Origin: JARRKC01 sp037388505
GTDB lineage: Bacteria > Acidobacteriota > UBA6911 > RPQK01 > JAPXNP01
Assembly (NCBI GenBank): GCA_037388505.1
Contig: JARRKC010000029.1
Span: 47,827-111,826, forward strand
Reading direction: 5' to 3'
Length of the DNA: 64,000 nt
In this document: positions 60,637-64,000 of the stretch, piece by piece
How the letters are laid out: each line of letters starts with the position of its first letter
Position numbering within the stretch: position 1 is the first letter of the stretch
The notes under the pieces: generated by a model
The model's database searches: none
Told to the model about the DNA's origin: nothing
Seen by the model: only the letters and a program-made list of their open reading frames with translations
Position numbers and translations under genes: made by a program

Positions 60637-62025
60637 ATGGCTGAGTACAGAACCGAACGTGACTCAATGGGGGAAATGAAGGTTCCCGCCACCGCCTACT
60701 ATGGAGCCCAGACGCAGCGTGCCGTCCTCAATTTTCCGATCAGCGGCCTGCGTTTCCCGCGTCCTTTCATTCGTGCGATGGGCCTGATCAAGAAAGCGGC
60801 AGCCCAAACCAACCTCGAACTGGGACGACTCGACGCGGAAATCGCGGAGGCGGTTATCCAGGCGGCCGACGAGGTGATCGCAGGGAAGCTGGACGATCAG
60901 TTCGTCGTCGACATTTTCCAGACGGGCTCCGGGACGTCGACGAACATGAACGCCAACGAGGTGATCGCGAATCGCGCGACGGAAATCCGCGGTGGGAAGA
61001 TCGGAAGCAAGGCAATCCACCCCAATGATCATGTCAATTCCGGTCAGTCGAGCAACGATGTCATCCCCACCGCCATTCATGTTTCCGCTCTCGAGGAGGT
61101 CCACAACGGCCTGGTCCCGGCATTGCTCCGTCTGCGGTCTGCCCTGACCTCCAAATCGCAGGAATTCGATGACGTCGTGAAGATCGGCCGCACGCACCTG
61201 CAGGATGCGGTGCCGATTCGCCTGGGTCAGGAATTCTCCGGATACGCCGCCATGATCGATCATGCACTCAGCCGGACATCCGTGATACAGGTCGAGCTCA
61301 GCGAGCTCGCCATCGGGGGGACTGCCGTCGGAACGGGCCTCAATTGTCCCCCCGGTTTTCCGGAACGCGTCGTGGCCAGAATATCGGATTGGACGGGCGT
61401 CAACTTCCGAGAGGCTGCCAACCGGTTCGAGGAGCTGTCATCCCGCGATGCCGCCGTGACGACCAGCGGAATTCTGCGTACCATCGCCGTCAGCCTCATG
61501 AAAATCGCCAACGACCTGCGTTGGCTGGGTTCGGGGCCCCGCTGTGGTTTGGGAGAGATCTTGCTGCCTCCAACCCAGCCGGGAAGTTCGATCATGCCCG
61601 GCAAGGTCAATCCGGTGATTGCCGAATCGGTCACGATGGTCGCCGCTCAGGTCATCGGAAACGACGTAACCGTGGCCGTCGGCGGACAGGCCGGCAACTT
61701 CGAGCTCAATGTGATGATGCCGGTCATCGCCTACAATCTGCTCCAATCGATCGATTTGCTGTCGAACGCCTGCACGACACTCGCCGAAAAGTGCATCGAT
61801 GGCCTCGAGGTGAATCGAGAGCGTGTCCGCGAGATGGTGGAGCAGTCTCTGGCCATGGTTACGGCTTTGGCACCCAGGATCGGATATGACCGTGCCGCGG
61901 AGATCGCCAAGGAAGCCTACAAAACGGGGCGCACCATTCGGGAGCTCTGTCGAGAGAAGAACGTTCTGGCGGAGGCGGAACTCGAGGAGGCCCTGGATCC
62001 CCGGAAGATGACGGGACAGGGTTGA
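60637..62025 (+). CDS. fumC: Class II fumarate hydratase
   Basis: 462 residues, starting MAEYRTERDSMGEMKVPATA behind GAGGAG. The superfamily signature GSSIMPGKVNPV and the substrate loops TGSGTSTNMNANEV and GRTHLQDAVPIRLGQEF are intact. It hydrates fumarate to malate and is the step after succinate dehydrogenase (sdhCAB, 12 kb upstream). The frame is open for 366 codons before this ATG, but that stretch runs antisense through aroC and was excluded. A GTTCCGA hairpin block follows the stop. Confidence 0.96.
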   Translation: MAEYRTERDSMGEMKVPATAYYGAQTQRAVLNFPISGLRFPRPFIRAMGLIKKAAAQTNLELGRLDAEIAEAVIQAADEVIAGKLDDQFVVDIFQTGSGTSTNMNANEVIANRATEIRGGKIGSKAIHPNDHVNSGQSSNDVIPTAIHVSALEEVHNGLVPALLRLRSALTSKSQEFDDVVKIGRTHLQDAVPIRLGQEFSGYAAMIDHALSRTSVIQVELSELAIGGTAVGTGLNCPPGFPERVVARISDWTGVNFREAANRFEELSSRDAAVTTSGILRTIAVSLMKIANDLRWLGSGPRCGLGEILLPPTQPGSSIMPGKVNPVIAESVTMVAAQVIGNDVTVAVGGQAGNFELNVMMPVIAYNLLQSIDLLSNACTTLAEKCIDGLEVNRERVREMVEQSLAMVTALAPRIGYDRAAEIAKEAYKTGRTIRELCREKNVLAEAELEEALDPRKMTGQG

Positions 62026-62051
62026 TTGCTCTGTGGGGGAGGCGTGAAAAG

Positions 62052-62156
62052 GTTCCGAGTTCCGAGTTCCGAGAGTTCCGAGAGTTCCGAGCTTCGAGAG
62101 TTCCGAGGGTTTCGGACGCTACTCTGCGGAACCCGGGACTCGGGACTCGGAACTGT
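62052..62156. repeat. GTTCCGA array with inverted partner after fumC
   Basis: About seven forward units of GTTCCGA (some spaced by GA, giving a 9-base period) at 62052-62110. Inverted units (GGAACCCGGGACTCGGGACTCGGAACT in two parts) follow at 62128-62154. The two halves can form a long hairpin between convergent fumC and the phosphatase gene, whose C-terminus reads through the inverted half. Confidence 0.85.
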
Positions 62157-62790
62157 CGAGTCGCTCGAGAACGCCGAGAATCTCATCGAAGCGATCGATT
62201 TCGAAATCCGCCCCATCGGTGTGGCGGCGACCGAAGCCGTATCGACAGAAAACACTGCGAGTACCGGCCCTCCGCGCCATTTCGACGTCGGGGACATGAT
62301 CTCCTGCGACCAGGATCTCTTCGGTGGCCACGTTGAACTCGGCCTGCAGATAGCGCACGGGAAACGGGTCAGGCTTCCGAACCGAGAAAGTGTCGCCCCC
62401 GACCACAGAGCTGAAGAGCGAATCCAGGTCGTGAGCCTTGAGGAGAGATCGTATCAGTTGTTCCGGCTTATTCGAGATGATTGCCCTGTTGGCATGGATC
62501 TTCGGAAGTGTCTCGGTAACTCCCGGGTAGGGGACGGCCTTGTCCCCAGGGTGGGCCCGATAGTACTCCATCAGAACAGGCAGGGCCTGGTCAGTCGAGA
62601 TGTTGCTGTCCTCGAAGGCTCGGTCGGTGAGGAACTCGACCCCGTACCCGACCATCCCGGTGACGGCATCCATAGAATGCTCGGCCAGACCAAAGTGACG
62701 CCGTGCGTAGTTGACGGCATCGGTGATATCGGCGCGCGTATCGAACAGCGTACCGTCGAAGTCAAAAATGACGACCTTGATCAAGAGCAA
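62119..62790 (-). CDS. gph: HAD-superfamily hydrolase, phosphoglycolate phosphatase-like
   Basis: 223 residues. The HAD motifs are in order: motif I FDFDGTLFDT (D10, D12), motif II IISNK, the lysine in VRKPDPFP and motif III VAGDHVPDVEMA. The helical cap after residue 18 and overall length match Gph/PpaX-type phosphatases that remove 2-phosphoglycolate or similar small phosphates. The last 11 residues (SSESRVPGSAE) come from the GTTCCGA repeat and are not expected in homologues. The exact substrate is uncertain. Confidence 0.85.
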   Translation of the reverse strand: MLLIKVVIFDFDGTLFDTRADITDAVNYARRHFGLAEHSMDAVTGMVGYGVEFLTDRAFEDSNISTDQALPVLMEYYRAHPGDKAVPYPGVTETLPKIHANRAIISNKPEQLIRSLLKAHDLDSLFSSVVGGDTFSVRKPDPFPVRYLQAEFNVATEEILVAGDHVPDVEMARRAGTRSVFCRYGFGRRHTDGADFEIDRFDEILGVLERLDSSESRVPGSAE

Positions 62791-62908
62791 ACCTCCCTTC
62801 TAACTTGCGGGTTCCGGGAGTAATCCTCAGCATGGATATCCCAAGATTACGAAAACCGAGTCCAAGTCTCCAGTTTCGGATTTCCCGAGTCGAGTTTCCA
62901 GTCGTGAG

Positions 62909-63099
62909 AAAGGGAGAACCGGACGACGGGAGAACCGGAGAACCGGAGCACGGGAGAACCGGAGCACGGGGGAGCCGGAGGACGGGAGAACCGGAGAACC
63001 GGAGGAGGTGGCGCAGAGCGCCACTCGTACTCCCGGCGACCGGTCCTCCCAACCACCCGTCCTCCCGGCCACCCGTCCTCCCGACGACCCGTCCTCCCA
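62909..63099. repeat. Two opposed arrays of octamer-type repeats
   Basis: At 62909-63007 lie about nine copies of GAGAACCG/GAGCACGG (period near 8). At 63041-63099 lie copies of CCGTCCTCCCGGCCACCCGT-type sequence on the opposite sense. The halves are partly complementary and flank a short spacer with a GGCGCAGAGCGCC hairpin. They occupy the 470-base gap between the phosphatase gene and hflK. There are no conserved spacers, so this is not a CRISPR. Confidence 0.8.
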
Positions 63100-63263
63100 T
63101 GGCACTCGGCGTCCTTTTCCTTCGATTTGAATATTCCGGGACCTCTTGCCGTAGGAAGCTCGAGGGCTGGGGCGGGCTAAGCAAAACGTCAGGGGTTTCC
63201 GATAATCGGGTAGGGTACGGGCCGGTGCCGCCCTTTGCCGCCGGGCCCAAGGAGAGGAGACCG

Positions 63264-64000
63264 ATGGACGAGAAGAACATCTTCGATTTCAACGTGCGGG
63301 CGTTTCAGCCTCCCAGGATCTCCGGAAGGGTGATCGTCTCGGCGGTCCTGGCCTTCTTCCTGCTGATTGCGCTGTTCGGCAGTTTCTATCAGATCGAGCC
63401 GGAGGAGGTTGGGGTCGTTCTGCGTTTTGGCAAGTACGTGCGGACGACCGATCCGGGTCTGCATGCCAAGATCCCGTTCGTCGAGACGGTACGAAAGGTG
63501 CCGGTGCAGCGACAGCTGAAACAGGAATTCGGATTCCGGACCATTCAGGCTGGGGTCCGGACACGCTATTCGGAACAGAAATTCCTGAACGAGTCGCTGA
63601 TGCTGACGGGTGACCTCAACGTCGCGGTAGTGGAGTGGATCGTCCAATACCGGGTTTCGGACCCGTACAAGTATCTGTTCCGAGTCCGAAACGTCGAGGA
63701 AACCTTCCGCAACATGAACGAGGCCATGATGCGTCAGGTCATCGGCGATCGGACGGTCACGGAGGTCTTGACAGTCGGCCGACAGGAGATCGAGGTGAGG
63801 GTCCTCCAACTCCTGCAGGAGCTTTGTGACCAGTATGAGACGGGCATCACCGTCGACCAGGTCGTCCTTCAGGACGTCACACCGCCGGATCCGGTCAAGC
63901 CTTCCTGGGACGAGGTCAACCAGGCGCAGCAGCAGCGCGATCGCCTCATCAACGACGCCCAGGCCGAATACAACGAGGTAATTCCCCGAGCGCGGGGCGA
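63264..64000 (+). CDS. hflK: FtsH protease modulator HflK (5' part, runs off the window)
   Basis: The first 245 residues are present and the frame is still open at the window end. The start ATG has GGAGAGGAGA upstream. A cytoplasmic N-terminus with one membrane helix (about 22-45) leads into an SPFH/band-7 domain: QIEPEEVGVVLRFGKYVRTT, DPGLHAKIPF and YRVSDPYKYLF, followed by the HflK-type VTPPDPVKPSWDEVNQAQQ. HflK forms a cage with HflC around FtsH and limits membrane-protein degradation. hflC is expected just downstream. Confidence 0.93.
   Translation, partial: MDEKNIFDFNVRAFQPPRISGRVIVSAVLAFFLLIALFGSFYQIEPEEVGVVLRFGKYVRTTDPGLHAKIPFVETVRKVPVQRQLKQEFGFRTIQAGVRTRYSEQKFLNESLMLTGDLNVAVVEWIVQYRVSDPYKYLFRVRNVEETFRNMNEAMMRQVIGDRTVTEVLTVGRQEIEVRVLQLLQELCDQYETGITVDQVVLQDVTPPDPVKPSWDEVNQAQQQRDRLINDAQAEYNEVIPRARG

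Noticed and set aside
62909..63099. CRISPR-like look of the repeat arrays
   Set aside because: Units are 8 bases, contiguous and degenerate, with no unique spacers of constant length and no cas genes.

Overview
The window is a GC-rich (roughly 60 % by eye) chromosomal segment of a Gram-negative, probably rod-shaped bacterium. It carries outer-membrane/periplasm-oriented genes (lipoproteins, RND/HlyD-type adaptors, a Tat-exported MsrP), the whole mreBCD-mrdAB elongasome block, and a sdhCAB operon of the single-cytochrome-b type. Together with an S55-like peptidase and a YbbA/YbbP-TesA locus, this fits Acidobacteriota or a neighbouring phylum. That placement is an inference from gene style; there is no rRNA here to confirm it. 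No phage, integrase, transposase or CRISPR array was found.

Layout. 1-6.5 kb: two beta-solenoid (toastrack) envelope proteins, a bacilliredoxin, and an export cluster made of a tandem double-HlyD protein, a second HlyD adaptor and a MacB-type permease with no ATPase. 6.5-10.2 kb: a P-loop kinase/dCMP deaminase fusion, mtaB and rlmN. 10.2-15 kb: a tight operon of MBL hydrolase, purB, pncB and an M20 peptidase. 15-25 kb (mostly minus strand): GH97 glycosidase, glutaryl-CoA dehydrogenase, methyltransferase, macrodomain protein, sodium/solute symporter and ybbP-ybbA, with tesA divergent. 26-34 kb: hybrid histidine kinase, an ECF sigma/anti-sigma pair behind a textbook sigma-E-type promoter, and a secreted propeller protein paired with an S55-like peptidase. 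34-43.5 kb: smc and the cell-shape operon mreB-mreC-mreD-mrdA-mrdB. 43.6-48.8 kb: PilZ protein, MarC protein, small membrane protein, tRNA-Ser(UGA) and sdhCAB. 48.9-53.8 kb: an overlapping operon serS-gntR-add-GT2-methyltransferase. 54-64 kb: fmdB-like zinc ribbon, purD, purE, pgeF, acpS, a probable selenoprotein thioredoxin with msrP, aroC, fumC, a HAD phosphatase and the start of hflK.

Three things stand out. (1) At 57.8-58.4 kb a TlpA-like lipoprotein has an in-frame UGA exactly where the first cysteine of the thioredoxin CxxC should be. It is followed at the right distance by an 11-bp stem-loop of bacterial SECIS type. The gene directly follows msrP where msrQ would be expected, suggesting a periplasmic selenothiol partner for methionine-sulfoxide repair. 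(2) At 45.2-45.6 kb a ~150-bp inverted duplication carries the 5' third of tRNA-Ser(UGA) into the 3' end of sdhB. It supplies sdhB with a premature stop and removes the three C-terminal cysteine ligands of its iron-sulfur clusters. (3) Non-coding gaps throughout are seeded with several families of 7-8-bp short tandem repeats, often folded as inverted pairs at the 3' ends of genes, where they supply recurring C-terminal tails.

Most genes are housekeeping and clearly recognisable. Starts were moved inward from the longest possible reading frame wherever a ribosome-binding site, signal peptide or conserved N-terminus decided it.
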